NCBI GenBank assembly: GCA_021775415.1
Contig: JAJFHV010000020.1
Coordinates: 62,001-126,000, forward strand
DNA length: 64,000 bases
Source of the DNA: Hyphomicrobiales bacterium
Lineage (GTDB): Bacteria > Pseudomonadota > Alphaproteobacteria > Rhizobiales > Rhizobiaceae
Direction of reading: 5' to 3'
Position numbers and translations under genes: made by a program. Positions 15,533 to 24,821 of the stretch are shown piece by piece (position 1 is the first letter of the stretch; each line of letters starts with the position of its first letter). The notes under the pieces are model-generated. The model searched no databases. It had not been told where the DNA came from and saw only the letters and a list, made by a program, of their open reading frames with translations.

Positions 15533-16903
15533 TTATTGATCGGTCAACGTTGCGATGCGTTGGCGCGCTGACAGACCTCTTATGTTGAGTTCTCCAACAT
15601 GTTGCCAATCAAATTCGACGCCAGCTCGTTCGACTGTCTGGTTGCACGCGAGAAGCCGCGTTTTCTTGTGTTTGTTTTCTGTTTCAAGACGCTGGGCGAG
15701 ATTCACCGTCGCACCATAAATTGTGTACGTGAGACGTCCTCGTGTGCCAACCGTCCCTGCTGAGACTGTCCCGCTCGCCAAACCAATTCGGACGTCCAGA
15801 CGTTGCCCGGCAAATCTGTCTCTGTCTACCATCTCCAAAATTTCAACGGCAGCCCGCATCGAACTTGCAGCGTAGTCGGGTCGTTCAATCGGAAGATTGA
15901 AAGCAATTAAAACGGCATCGCCAATATAACTCACCACAACACCGTCATGCCGAACGACTATCGGGGTGATTTGCTCGAAAAACGCATTCACGATCTCGAC
16001 CAGCTCTTGTGGGCTTTTTTTGTCAGAGAGTTCAGTAAATTGGACAATGTCGACAAACATGATGGTGGCCGGTCTCTCAATTGGCGCCAGGACACCGTCG
16101 TCAGCCACAATTGCCTCAGCAACGGACTCCGGGACGTATTGTCCGAAGACATTTTCAATCTTTGCACGCTGCCGTTCGGCAGTTGCGCGAGCTGAGGCCA
16201 TAGCGCGTGCGCGGGCCACAGCTGCTGCAAGCAACAGTGTCGTTCCTATCAAGAATAGGCTCTCATCAACCCGATGTCCGAAAGCAATGAACCGGGGGCT
16301 GAGCACGATGGACATATATTGCTCCGCCGTTGCTTGCGCAGGAATGTCGGTAAAGGACAACGGCGTGGCAACCCCGGCTTTCACATAGAAATACAGCGCC
16401 CAGAGTCCTGCAACGCAACTGGTCCCCGTCCAGATCACCAGCCACGGTGACAAGGTCAGACATGCCATTGCGATGAAACCAAAAAAGACGTCGGTACCAA
16501 ACACGAAAAAAATCAAATTTTGAGGCACTCCGCCCGTGACATTAACCGGCACGAAAGCCCCCACCGCAACAATCGCGGCCACGTCAACTGTCAGGAATAC
16601 GTACCGATACCACGGTTGATCGTAACCCGAGCGAATGAGGCCGAGATAGGCCAATGTGATTGAAAGAAAGCAAACGGAAAATATTGCACCCCCCCAGTTT
16701 CCTCGCGGGAGCACAACTGTCCAGAGGACGAAAAGCAGGAACGCGAAAATGATTGCAGCTTGCAGCAAGAGTGCCAGCACAAAACCCTGGCGCTCGGTGG
16801 CTTCGAATTCCGGATCGACCGTAAGCAGCTGGCCAAAACGGAAGTGTGGCTTCTTTGATTGTTGCATTGGGTTAATTCTTGGAACGACCTTTTTTCTTTG
16901 CAT
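15533..16903 (-). CDS. membrane-bound class III adenylate/guanylate cyclase
   Basis: A 456-residue protein. Residues about 40-235 form a six-helix membrane domain (VLALLLQAAIIFAFLLF first; SLFLIGTTLLLAAAV last). A short signalling linker follows (RAKIENVFGQYVPESVAEAI, about 243-262), of the type that couples input domains to cyclases. The catalytic domain spans about 270-450: the metal Asp in MFVDIVQF, the second in YIGDAVLIAF, and TIYGATVNLAQRLE with the Asn/Arg pair. The start could instead be at 16867. Third cyclase-type gene within 5 kb. What the membrane part senses is unknown. Confidence 0.88.
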   Translation of the reverse strand: MQRKKVVPRINPMQQSKKPHFRFGQLLTVDPEFEATERQGFVLALLLQAAIIFAFLLFVLWTVVLPRGNWGGAIFSVCFLSITLAYLGLIRSGYDQPWYRYVFLTVDVAAIVAVGAFVPVNVTGGVPQNLIFFVFGTDVFFGFIAMACLTLSPWLVIWTGTSCVAGLWALYFYVKAGVATPLSFTDIPAQATAEQYMSIVLSPRFIAFGHRVDESLFLIGTTLLLAAAVARARAMASARATAERQRAKIENVFGQYVPESVAEAIVADDGVLAPIERPATIMFVDIVQFTELSDKKSPQELVEIVNAFFEQITPIVVRHDGVVVSYIGDAVLIAFNLPIERPDYAASSMRAAVEILEMVDRDRFAGQRLDVRIGLASGTVSAGTVGTRGRLTYTIYGATVNLAQRLETENKHKKTRLLACNQTVERAGVEFDWQHVGELNIRGLSARQRIATLTDQ

Positions 16904-17019
16904 CCATAAACGGGCCTAGTTTTACATCGGCTAGAGCGGGACAAACGTGCCAAGAGGCGACATTCTTGAAACCTGATACAAACAAAACAGCCCAATGCTT
17001 GTTGAGGAGACTTCCCAGG

Positions 17020-17946
17020 CTAGCTATTGGCAAAACCTGATAACATTGAATCTGTGGTCAGGAAACGCCGGAACCATTGATGAACACTGTCATACTGATT
17101 GCGGGGGTGCCATATCAAACTGATGTCGAGTGGCTGCAATTCAATTGGCAATGGCTTCGATACTAGATCGAAGTGCCCAACCATCCAACGCCCGAGCGGC
17201 TCCGGCATGATAAAAATCAGATCGGAGCACTCCAGGAGATTTGGCACCGCGGAAAAGTAAGGAAGAACCACTTCGACTCGCCTCTGCCGGTCAAGCGACC
17301 CGAGGATTTCATCAACTCTGCCGAAGCGGGTACCTGTAAAGCTGACAAGGCCATGGTCAGTTTTGACAAGCCGGCTGATTGTCAGTTTCTTTAAGGCAAA
17401 GGGGTGATCTGGCCGCATCAGGCAGCAATATGACCATTTGCACAATGAGCGAGTGTAGAATCCCGAACCACGTTCCGGCGCATCATCTATCAACAGGTCT
17501 ATGGAGCCCGATCTAAGTTTGTCCAAAATTATGTCATCGGCATTTATTACGGTTAGTTTCAATTCGGGAGCCGACACCTTCAGATGCTTAAAAATTTGCG
17601 GCAAGAACACCGTTGCCACATCATCGGTCATTCCTACCCTGATCTCTGCATCCAAATTCTCGGGCGCAGCAGACGTGTATGACAAAAGCTGATCGAGTTG
17701 TGCGAGGACTGTCCGCAGCATTGGATCAATGCTTCTTGCCTTGTGGGTTAGTTTATAACCACCGGGACCTCTTATCAAAAGCGTATCTGCAAACTGCGTC
17801 CGCATTTTTCCCAGGGCCTTTGACACAGCAGATTGCGTCAATCCCAGCCGATCGGCCGTGCGCGATACGTGACGCTCTTCCAACAACAACATTAGAATTC
17901 TCAAATGATGCAGATCAATGTCAGATGCTGCAGAGTTCCGTGCCAT
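17020..17946 (-). CDS. LysR family transcriptional regulator
   Basis: A 308-residue LysR protein. Residues about 10-68 are the winged helix-turn-helix (LRILMLLLEERHVSRTADRL, then GLTQSAVSKALGKMR); residues about 95-300 are the periplasmic-binding-like effector domain (EIRVGMTDDVATVFLPQIF...). The start at 17946 has AGGAGA 8 nt upstream. It is divergent from the cytochrome c' gene 111 bp away and is a candidate regulator of it. The effector is unknown. Confidence 0.9.
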   Translation of the reverse strand: MARNSAASDIDLHHLRILMLLLEERHVSRTADRLGLTQSAVSKALGKMRTQFADTLLIRGPGGYKLTHKARSIDPMLRTVLAQLDQLLSYTSAAPENLDAEIRVGMTDDVATVFLPQIFKHLKVSAPELKLTVINADDIILDKLRSGSIDLLIDDAPERGSGFYTRSLCKWSYCCLMRPDHPFALKKLTISRLVKTDHGLVSFTGTRFGRVDEILGSLDRQRRVEVVLPYFSAVPNLLECSDLIFIMPEPLGRWMVGHFDLVSKPLPIELQPLDISLIWHPRNQYDSVHQWFRRFLTTDSMLSGFANS

Positions 17947-18057
17947 AACTATTCTCCTACGGAATGATATTTATGAATGCTATGATCTTTCTGACATAGC
18001 ATCAACCTGTAACTTGGGAGTAGTTATCAGTGTCATACCAATGGAGGAGTTCAGTTC

Positions 18058-18525
18058 ATGTTTGCCCGAAAACTATTCAAATTATTAGTCGCAGGTGGTC
18101 TCATTGCCGGGATTGGGGTGATCCCTGTTTATGCGGGTGCGGCCGATGACGCAATCAAGGGTCGCCAAGCCTGCATGAAGGATGGCAATGCTGCAATGAT
18201 GAAGGCGCTTGCTGCCATGGTAAAAGGCGAAAAACCTTATGATGCGGCAGCGGTTCAAGCGGCTATCGCTCTTGACGAAGCCGCGTGTGCTGATTGGGAT
18301 AAGTGGTGGGGCGCAGAAACTCAAAAGGGCGAGACGGCAGAAACCTGGGCCAAACCCGAGGTGTGGTCAGATGCTGCCGGTTTTGGGGCTGCAGGCGATG
18401 CTTCGTATGATGCGTTCGTTGCTGTAAAAGACTCAACTGACGAAGCCAGCTTTAAGGCTGCTTTCCCGGCGCTTGGCAAAAGCTGTACGGGTTGCCATGA
18501 GAAGTTCCGCCGCCCGAAGAAGTAG
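18058..18525 (+). CDS. cytochrome c' family protein, periplasmic
   Basis: A 155-residue precursor with a signal peptide (KLFKLLVAGGLIAGIGVIPV, cleaved after about residue 26). The mature part is the four-helix-bundle cytochrome c' type: the single heme site CTGCHEKFR is close to the C-terminus, as the family requires. Cytochromes c' bind nitric oxide and help protect against nitrosative stress; some of the fold are electron carriers. Extra Cys residues (QACMKDGN, AACADW) occur in the mature part. Strong GGAGGAG ribosome site. Divergent from a LysR gene that may control it. Confidence 0.88.
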   Translation: MFARKLFKLLVAGGLIAGIGVIPVYAGAADDAIKGRQACMKDGNAAMMKALAAMVKGEKPYDAAAVQAAIALDEAACADWDKWWGAETQKGETAETWAKPEVWSDAAGFGAAGDASYDAFVAVKDSTDEASFKAAFPALGKSCTGCHEKFRRPKK

Positions 18526-18800
18526 TCGACGCTGAATCGCATCGCCGCGCGGGAAAAACAACACCTTGCCGATGTACGGTTCAGATTCAGGTTCAGGTCT
18601 TGGTTCCACCGATCAAGACCCTTCAAACTGAACTGGGCAAGGAACGCGCAGACGTGATATAGCAGGCACTTTCTCTTTTGCTCTCAACTTCCGCTACTGG
18701 CAAAAAATGCCAAGGAAAGGCCTGTCGCAGGCTGATCATTGGGTAAGGGGCACCGGTGTCGGTTTGTCCGCATAGCTGCCCTTAAGCGTTTTGCATGCCA
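18526..18800. other. gap after the cytochrome gene
   Basis: No gene recognised. A worn palindrome unit (TGTCCGCATAGCTG) lies near 18766; the complete A-B-C copy begins at 18801. Together the gap without a gene is 440 bp. Confidence 0.4.
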
Positions 18801-18919
18801 TGTCCGCTTTGGGTCATTTGCGGACATAGCGCGATCTTTATATGACGTCCGTTTTACCCCCGAAAGCGGAAGTGACTGCTCAATCCATTAAGGTCTGCTT
18901 TGTGCCAATTGCGGACATT
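18801..18919. repeat. A-B-C repeat, copy 4 (complete)
   Basis: Module A 18801-18828 (GTCCGCTTTGGGTCATTTGC then GGACAT), B 18844-18871 and C 18891-18919, spacing as in copies 2 and 7. Confidence 0.85.
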
Positions 18920-18965
18920 TGGTAGACTTCACCAAGCCCTCTGTTACGTCGAGCCGGGTAACAGA

Positions 18966-19325
18966 TTAAATTTTCAAAGTTAACTGTCTTAGGCGTTGTT
19001 CCAAGACTTCGGCCTTCTTGTCCGCCAACGCTCCATACCCACATAGCGATGACACATAGATAAAACACCAGGTGAAATACCATGGTACTAATACGCAATT
19101 CACGATTAGTCCCACAAGTCCAAATATGATCCATGAAATCGTGCTTTGTGTCAGAGCAACAAATATTATCAGCGGCGATACAACGAGCAAAAATGGAAAG
19201 GACCAGACAAAAAAAGTACCAATGGCAAAAAATGAGAAATATGGATGGCGCTCGACAGCTCGTAAAACCCACATCTCATGACGCGTAAACAAAAGACCTA
19301 ATTGGCGGAATAATTTTTTCAACAT
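18966..19325 (-). CDS. small membrane protein, unknown function
   Basis: A 119-residue protein. Three hydrophobic segments are visible (about 30-50 FFAIGTFFVWSFPFLLVVSP, 52-65, 66-85 with FGLVGLIVNCVLVPW) between a basic N-terminus and a charged C-terminal helix (ADKKAEVLEQRLRQL). No family recognised. No clear Shine-Dalgarno. Lies between two A-B-C repeats in a lineage-specific stretch. Confidence 0.5.
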   Translation of the reverse strand: MLKKLFRQLGLLFTRHEMWVLRAVERHPYFSFFAIGTFFVWSFPFLLVVSPLIIFVALTQSTISWIIFGLVGLIVNCVLVPWYFTWCFIYVSSLCGYGALADKKAEVLEQRLRQLTLKI

Positions 19326-19423
19326 TTGACAGGTTTACAACGCCTTCAAAGTATCTACTAGTCATCGAAATTGGGTAGGTTCTGATGATCGAATAACAAA
19401 AATTCTTTGAGGTAAAAATTGGC

Positions 19424-19693
19424 GTGACATTTGAAGCTTTGATCATCAGCGTTGGACAGATAGTTTTTGCGAAACTCGGCATATTCGATTTAGCGCGTGA
19501 AATATATTATGATATTAAAGAAATTGAGATCAACAAAAGAGAAAACATATTTTTAGCGAAAACTGCATACAACTATTTCACCAGAAATAAATATTACGTC
19601 GAATATTCGAAAATCAGGTATATTTTCACATTGATTTGGATATTTAATTTTTTAGCATTGTTTATCTTATCTGTTAGATTGGAAATGAGTTAA
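19424..19693 (+). CDS. AT-rich small membrane protein, 89 residues
   Basis: Begins at a GTG with GAGG about 12 nt upstream. The C-terminal part is one hydrophobic helix (FTLIWIFNFLALFILSV); the N-terminal part has a short amphipathic stretch. The gene is markedly AT-rich and rich in Ile, Tyr, Lys and Asn codons unlike its neighbours, a sign of transfer from elsewhere. Function unknown; 98 bp from the divergent membrane protein gene. Confidence 0.45.
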   Translation: MTFEALIISVGQIVFAKLGIFDLAREIYYDIKEIEINKRENIFLAKTAYNYFTRNKYYVEYSKIRYIFTLIWIFNFLALFILSVRLEMS

Positions 19694-19745
19694 AGATTTG
19701 TCACCTGGATTTGGAGAAAGAGGAATATGCCAAGCGGGAAGCTGG

Positions 19746-19865
19746 GTGTCCGCTTCGGGTCAAAAGCAGACATTGCGTTGAGCTGACGGGACTTCCGCTT
19801 TACCCCCAACAACAGACATCGACCTCGCAACGATTGACGTCTGTTTTGTGCCAATAGCGGACATT
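19746..19865. repeat. A-B-C repeat, copy 5 (complete)
   Basis: Module A from 19746 (GTCCGCTTCGGGTCAAAAGC), B from 19790 and C 19838-19865. It sits 38 bp beyond the stop of the last gene of the phosphodiester operon, in the position of a transcription end. Confidence 0.8.
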
Positions 19866-19903
19866 ATCGAATTTACTCTCACCGACCAACGCCAAGAGTT
19901 GCG

Positions 19904-21547
19904 CTACCCAGAACTACGTTTCCATTTTGTCTTAGGAACTTCACCGGAAGCCTTCAGTACTGGGTAGGCAATTGATGTCAAATGGCTGTTGATGCGCTTT
20001 AAATCGCGGATCACATCGAGATGAAGGCTGCTTGTTTCTATGCTGTCAGATACACCTGTACCGATCCGCTCCAAGTGCATGGTCACCGACTTGCTTTCCA
20101 ACAAACGCACACTGCTCTTTGCCTCATACAGCAACCGAGCCAATTCACTATCATCGGATACAAATGTGTTGATCGCCAAGTCAAAGGTCGTAGAAACGGC
20201 TTCATGCAGTTCTGTGATTTCCGCTAGCCCCTCATCGGAAAATTGCGTGTGCAGCTTGATCTTTTTGGCGGCCAGCTCCATTAAACTCCCGTCCACAATG
20301 TCGCCAATATGTTCCATATTTGCGGTAAAACTCAGCAGATCCATCGCGCGCTGGCTTTCTTCTTCGCTCAATTCTTCCCGCATTATTCGTGCAATATAAA
20401 TTTTGATCGCATCAAAAAGATGATCAACTGAATCGTCCATTGCAACGATTTCCTGCCTAAGATTCTCGTTGCCCTTTTTTAGTACAGGAAGTGCTTGGCG
20501 GACCATTGTCTGAGCGATATCGGCCATGTTCAGAGCTTCACGTTTGGCGCAGGCAAGCGCCTGGCTTGGTGACGCGAGCGCCTCCTCATCGAGATGCTTG
20601 GGCTCGACAGCCTCGTCGTCGCTTTTATCAACCGGCAAAAGGCTGGCGGCCAATTTTACTAACAAGAAAGAAAAAACCAGTCCCACTACAGCGACACCAA
20701 GGTTGAGTGCCAGATGAAAGGCAGCCGGTATCGTGGTTGCCGGAAACAAATCTCCATAAACAGCTACCAGATAACTTACAAAAGGAAATACGGCCGCCAC
20801 CCCAAACGCTCTAATAATCAAATTGGCGGTGACCGGAATCCTGGCATTCAAAGGTGAGTTCCAGTTGGCAACGACTGGTAACAGGCCGCTTCCGATGTTG
20901 GCTCCCAGAACAAGAAACAGACCGGCTTCGGTTCCCAGAAGTGTCGACTGAACAAAGCCGACTGCCAAAAGAACGATCGCCAAGCTCGAATGAGCAAGGT
21001 AGGTGAGAACGATACCAAACAGAACCATCAAAAACGGCTGCGTTACAAAAACCTGCATGACCGTGTTGAAGCCTTCCAGATCGGCCAAGCCTGCACCGAT
21101 CTTTCCAATCAGTGACAGTGCCAGGAGGATTAAGCCCAACCCGGATACTGCGCGAAACAGATTTCTCGTTTTGTTGTTTTCTGTTGCAAGAAATCCAAAT
21201 ACACCTGTCGCTAATAGAACCGGTGACACTAGGGTGATTTTTTGCGACGCAATTAACACCGCGATAGCAGTTCCAACATCGGCTCCAAGTATGGTTATAA
21301 GTGCGCTGCCCGTACTAAGAATCCCTTGCCCAGCAAACGAGGAGACAATCATTGCCGTAGCCGTGCTACTTTGGAGAAATATTGCTACAAAAAGGCCAGA
21401 TAAAAACGTTGGTGCAATGCGGCCTTCCGCCTGACGTGCCAGTTGCGCTAACCTTGAACCGTAAGCCCTCATGACGCCGGTTCGGACCATGCGCAGCCCC
21501 CAAAGCATTAGTGCGATCGCACCCAATAGTTCTAACAAGACAGACAT
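19904..21547 (-). CDS. Na/Pi-cotransporter family protein with PhoU-like domain
   Basis: A 547-residue inner-membrane protein. Residues about 1-315 contain two copies of the Na/Pi cotransporter repeat, with the QSSTATAMIVSSFAGQG and AHSSLAIVLLAVGFVQS signatures. Residues about 345-530 form a PhoU-like helical domain (MVRQALPVLKKGNENLRQEI...). The family member YjbB of E. coli is linked to phosphate export. The start at 21547 has GGAG provided by the end of glpD, 3 bp upstream: translationally coupled. As the last gene of an operon whose enzymes free glycerol 3-phosphate and possibly phosphate, it most likely discharges excess phosphate; import is the alternative. Confidence 0.88.
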   Translation of the reverse strand: MSVLLELLGAIALMLWGLRMVRTGVMRAYGSRLAQLARQAEGRIAPTFLSGLFVAIFLQSSTATAMIVSSFAGQGILSTGSALITILGADVGTAIAVLIASQKITLVSPVLLATGVFGFLATENNKTRNLFRAVSGLGLILLALSLIGKIGAGLADLEGFNTVMQVFVTQPFLMVLFGIVLTYLAHSSLAIVLLAVGFVQSTLLGTEAGLFLVLGANIGSGLLPVVANWNSPLNARIPVTANLIIRAFGVAAVFPFVSYLVAVYGDLFPATTIPAAFHLALNLGVAVVGLVFSFLLVKLAASLLPVDKSDDEAVEPKHLDEEALASPSQALACAKREALNMADIAQTMVRQALPVLKKGNENLRQEIVAMDDSVDHLFDAIKIYIARIMREELSEEESQRAMDLLSFTANMEHIGDIVDGSLMELAAKKIKLHTQFSDEGLAEITELHEAVSTTFDLAINTFVSDDSELARLLYEAKSSVRLLESKSVTMHLERIGTGVSDSIETSSLHLDVIRDLKRINSHLTSIAYPVLKASGEVPKTKWKRSSG

Positions 21548-21550
21548 GGA

Positions 21551-23131
21551 TCAGGCACTCCGGGCTCTTTGGCCACGCTCAAATTTGGAAAGTCCGTTTT
21601 TTGTGTAATCTTGGGAAGCTTCTCTTTGTGTTCGGGTGCCTAGATAGGTCGCAAGTTTGTCCACACCCGACTTGGTAATAACTATCCCGATTTTGGTTCG
21701 CCTGAACAAAATATCATCAACCGTAACCGCCCATTCGCTCGATATTAAGTGGTCTACCTCCGCTTGATAGAGCCCCGCACCAAAGTGAAGTCCCAGGTCA
21801 GCTAGAGATGTTGCATTCCCAAGAATGTTCTTGGACATCGTCCCATATAGTCTGACAAGCCTTTCGAGATAGTTCCGATCAATAAATGCGAAGCAGGATT
21901 GTAAATGATCTACAAGCCCAGCACTCTCATGAACTGCGAAGTTGCCGCCTGGTAATTTCGACCCGGCAGTCCATGCGTCGCCCCGTTTGCCCAAAGCCTT
22001 TTCAACATGCGAAAGAATGGTTTCGGAAAGTCGTCGATAGGTCGTGATTTTTCCACCAAAAATATTTATAAGAAGCGCCCCGTTTTTGTCTTCTGTCTCA
22101 ATGATGTAATCTCGGGTTGCCTCCTTGGCTTCACTGGCACCGTCGTCGTAAAGGGGTCTTACACCCGAGTAACTCCACACAATATCATCGGATAGCACCG
22201 GGTTCTTGAAATACTCATTGGCACAATTACAAAGATACTGGCGCTCTTTCTCGTCGATTTCTATTGAGCCAACCTTGGCGCCGTGATCAATGTCCGTAGT
22301 TCCAATTAGAGTGAAGTCCTCTTCGTAGGGAATTGCAAAGATAATGCGATCATCGGCGTTTTGGAAAATGTATGATCTGTCGTGATCAAACCGCTTTCTA
22401 ACTACAATATGGCTACCCCGGACAAGGCGGACATTTTTTGCACCCTTAGCACCAAGCGCAGAATTCAAAACCTCGTCTACCCAGGGACCCGCTGCATTCA
22501 CGACAACTTTGGCGGGGATTTCTTCCACTTCGCCGGTGGTGATGTCTTTTGTGGTGACTACCCAAAGTCCATTTTGTCGTCTTACCCTTGTTACCTTGGT
22601 ACGAACTCGAATTTGTGCACCGTTCTGCGCTGCATCCATTGCATTCAAAATCACAAGACGGGCGTCATCTACCCAGCAATCTGAATACTCAAACCCTTTT
22701 CGAAACTCAGATTTAAGTGGCTCGCCAGCAGGATCTTTGGAAAGATCCACATCACGGGTACCCGGCAAAATTTTACGATGGCCCAGATGATCATATAGAA
22801 ACAGGCCAATTCTCAACAACCACCATGGGCGAAGTTCTTTGCTATGTGGCAGAATGAACCGCATGGGGCTGATAATGTGCGGAGCCATTGTAAGGAGTAC
22901 TTCACGCTCCTGAAGCGCCTTGCGCACGAGCCCGAATTCATAGTGTTCAAGATAACGCAGTCCGCCGTGGATCAACTTCGAAGAGGCTGACGAAGTTCCT
23001 GATGCAAGATCATTTGCCTCACATAAGCAGACAGAAAATCCTCGCCCGGTTGCATCCCTGGCCACGCCCACACCATTTATGCCTCCGCCAATAACAAAAA
23101 CATCAACAGTCTCGTTTGTATCCAAGGTCAC
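21551..23131 (-). CDS. glpD: aerobic glycerol-3-phosphate dehydrogenase
   Basis: A 526-residue FAD enzyme of the inner-membrane face that oxidises sn-glycerol 3-phosphate to dihydroxyacetone phosphate and passes electrons to quinone. The N-terminal GGGINGVGVARDATGRG (about 16-32) binds FAD; SSASSKLIHGGLRYLE (about 46-61) and FGGKITTYRRLSE (about 357-369) are GlpD signatures; the C-terminal DUF-like domain (VDDILFRRTKIGI) is present. The start is a GTG that overlaps the HAD gene stop (GTGA). Full length. In this operon it would take the G3P released by the phosphodiesterase into central metabolism. Confidence 0.95.
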   Translation of the reverse strand: MTLDTNETVDVFVIGGGINGVGVARDATGRGFSVCLCEANDLASGTSSASSKLIHGGLRYLEHYEFGLVRKALQEREVLLTMAPHIISPMRFILPHSKELRPWWLLRIGLFLYDHLGHRKILPGTRDVDLSKDPAGEPLKSEFRKGFEYSDCWVDDARLVILNAMDAAQNGAQIRVRTKVTRVRRQNGLWVVTTKDITTGEVEEIPAKVVVNAAGPWVDEVLNSALGAKGAKNVRLVRGSHIVVRKRFDHDRSYIFQNADDRIIFAIPYEEDFTLIGTTDIDHGAKVGSIEIDEKERQYLCNCANEYFKNPVLSDDIVWSYSGVRPLYDDGASEAKEATRDYIIETEDKNGALLINIFGGKITTYRRLSETILSHVEKALGKRGDAWTAGSKLPGGNFAVHESAGLVDHLQSCFAFIDRNYLERLVRLYGTMSKNILGNATSLADLGLHFGAGLYQAEVDHLISSEWAVTVDDILFRRTKIGIVITKSGVDKLATYLGTRTQREASQDYTKNGLSKFERGQRARSA

Positions 23132-23952
23132 TTCACTGCCTCAATCGACTCTGAGACACCCTTCGATTCCAGTAGATACTGGGCTACTTCAGCGAACCCT
23201 GCACCGCCCTTGCGTTTGGTCACATAGGCAGGGCGTTCAAATTCAAAGGCGCGGCTTTCCAGAATATTTGCAACACCAACCGAATGTTTGAAATAGCCAA
23301 ACATCGTTTCGTCATTTGGAGAGTCTCCGATGAACATTGACGTAATTTGAGCCAAGTCTTTATCAATCCCAAAGCACTCATTTAAAAGCAGAATGCTGGT
23401 GGCCAGCTTGCTGTGATCACCAAACCAACAATTTACATGTATTGAGCTAATTTTTGCCGTAGCTCCATGAGCCTCAGCAAGTGAAGCAATTATTTTAACT
23501 TCGTTATCGGGCAATGGATCGACGTCTTCGGCAAAATCAATTGCAAAGTCTGTCATCCTGTAAGGCTGGTCGGAGGCTTCAGCTGTTCCAGGAATCTTTT
23601 CCAGAATGCTCGCACCCATCAGATGTAATTTTTTTGCATTGTCTTTTCGCTCAGTTTCACTTTGGCAAAAGAACTGATGCATTTTTTTTGTGGCGTGATC
23701 ATAGCGAAAATAGAAGGCGCCATTTTCGCCGACAACAGCATTTACCGGCCACATCCGTGCTATGTGATCGCACCAGCCCGCGCAACGTCCGGTTACAGGT
23801 ATTACAATATATCCAGCGCTCTGCAGGGCTTCCAATGCGCAATAAGCCTGACTTGTCAGCCGACCATCTGAAGTAATGGTGTCATCAATATCAGCCAAGA
23901 GAACTTTAATGCCAGCCCAATTTTCTCTCGGTAGCTGCGATATTTTCAACAT
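23128..23952 (-). CDS. HAD-IIB family phosphatase
   Basis: A 274-residue haloacid-dehalogenase phosphatase of the Cof / mannosyl-3-phosphoglycerate phosphatase type. The nucleophile motif is LLADIDDTIT (Asp at about 21 and 23), motif II is PVTGR, and motif IV is IGDSPNDETMF. A C2-type cap lies between. Substrate is likely a sugar or polyol phosphate. In the operon it follows the phosphodiesterase gene by 50 bp and overlaps glpD by 4 bp. It may hydrolyse the alcohol-phosphate product or excess G3P. The family is certain; the substrate is open. Confidence 0.85.
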   Translation of the reverse strand: MLKISQLPRENWAGIKVLLADIDDTITSDGRLTSQAYCALEALQSAGYIVIPVTGRCAGWCDHIARMWPVNAVVGENGAFYFRYDHATKKMHQFFCQSETERKDNAKKLHLMGASILEKIPGTAEASDQPYRMTDFAIDFAEDVDPLPDNEVKIIASLAEAHGATAKISSIHVNCWFGDHSKLATSILLLNECFGIDKDLAQITSMFIGDSPNDETMFGYFKHSVGVANILESRAFEFERPAYVTKRKGGAGFAEVAQYLLESKGVSESIEAVK

Positions 23953-24002
23953 TGGCTTACCTGCCTATTTCTTTAATCTTGGTGGATTTGTGCGGATGCG
24001 GT

Positions 24003-24821
24003 CTATCGACCATCTCTCTCCGGATAGAAAGGATGTGGGCCATCAAAATGACCGAAAGGGATGTGATGCGACACAATTCCACCTCGCGTTTCATGCAACA
24101 GGAATGCACCGGGTTCTTTTGTCAGGCAATTTTGCGCATTGACCTGCTGATTCATCGAAACAGCATGTGACGTTCCTGGTGCTATCTGACAAACCACTTT
24201 GCCAAACTGTGCGACGATGTTGCGGTGAATATGACCGCAGATCAGACGTAACTCGCCGCGGTAAGCCGATAGTATTTCCTTCAACCCGTCGCTATCGCGC
24301 AGGTTCTGAAGATCCATCTTTTCCTTGCCTATCAAGAATGGCGGATGGTGGATCGCAACAATAACGTGCTTCGCTTTAAGCGCCTCAAGTTTATCGACCA
24401 GGAAGGCGAGTGAACCCTCGCTCAGATGTCCGTGGGAATGGCCGTGGACGCTGGTATCAAGGCCGATTAGAGCAAGTTCAGCAAACTCCTCTACCCAATT
24501 AATAGGACCAGATTTCGGCATCCAGTCCTGATCTGAAAAACTTTCGCGCATCGTCTCCCGGTCGTCATGGTTCCCGGGAACGGCGCGGTATGGAATGGCC
24601 AGTGGTGCCATGATATTCTGAAACCGCTGATACTCTTCGACCGTTCCAAAGTCGGTCAAATCACCGGTGACAACAGCCATTTCGACCGGACCAATTTCAG
24701 GCAACATCCTATTGATCGTTTCAACGCATGCCGACAGCGGAGTTGCCGTGTCGACACGATTGTAAGCGAGCTGACCGTCCGGCACGATATGCGGATCTGA
24801 TATCTGGATGATCTTGGTCAT
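24003..24821 (-). CDS. metallophosphoesterase, GpdQ/CpdA-type phosphodiesterase
   Basis: A 272-residue cytosolic class III cyclic nucleotide / glycerophosphodiester phosphodiesterase. All metal ligands of the calcineurin-like fold are visible: ISDPH (Asp9, His11), VVTGDLTD, PGNHDD, AIHHPP and ICGHIH. The family hydrolyses cAMP (CpdA) or glycerophosphodiesters (GpdQ). The ATG overlaps the ABC ATPase stop (ATGA). Because it is coupled to an importer and to GlpD, the GpdQ-like reaction (glycerophosphodiester to G3P plus alcohol) is the better guess; a cAMP phosphodiesterase is the alternative. Confidence 0.88.
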   Translation of the reverse strand: MTKIIQISDPHIVPDGQLAYNRVDTATPLSACVETINRMLPEIGPVEMAVVTGDLTDFGTVEEYQRFQNIMAPLAIPYRAVPGNHDDRETMRESFSDQDWMPKSGPINWVEEFAELALIGLDTSVHGHSHGHLSEGSLAFLVDKLEALKAKHVIVAIHHPPFLIGKEKMDLQNLRDSDGLKEILSAYRGELRLICGHIHRNIVAQFGKVVCQIAPGTSHAVSMNQQVNAQNCLTKEPGAFLLHETRGGIVSHHIPFGHFDGPHPFYPERDGR

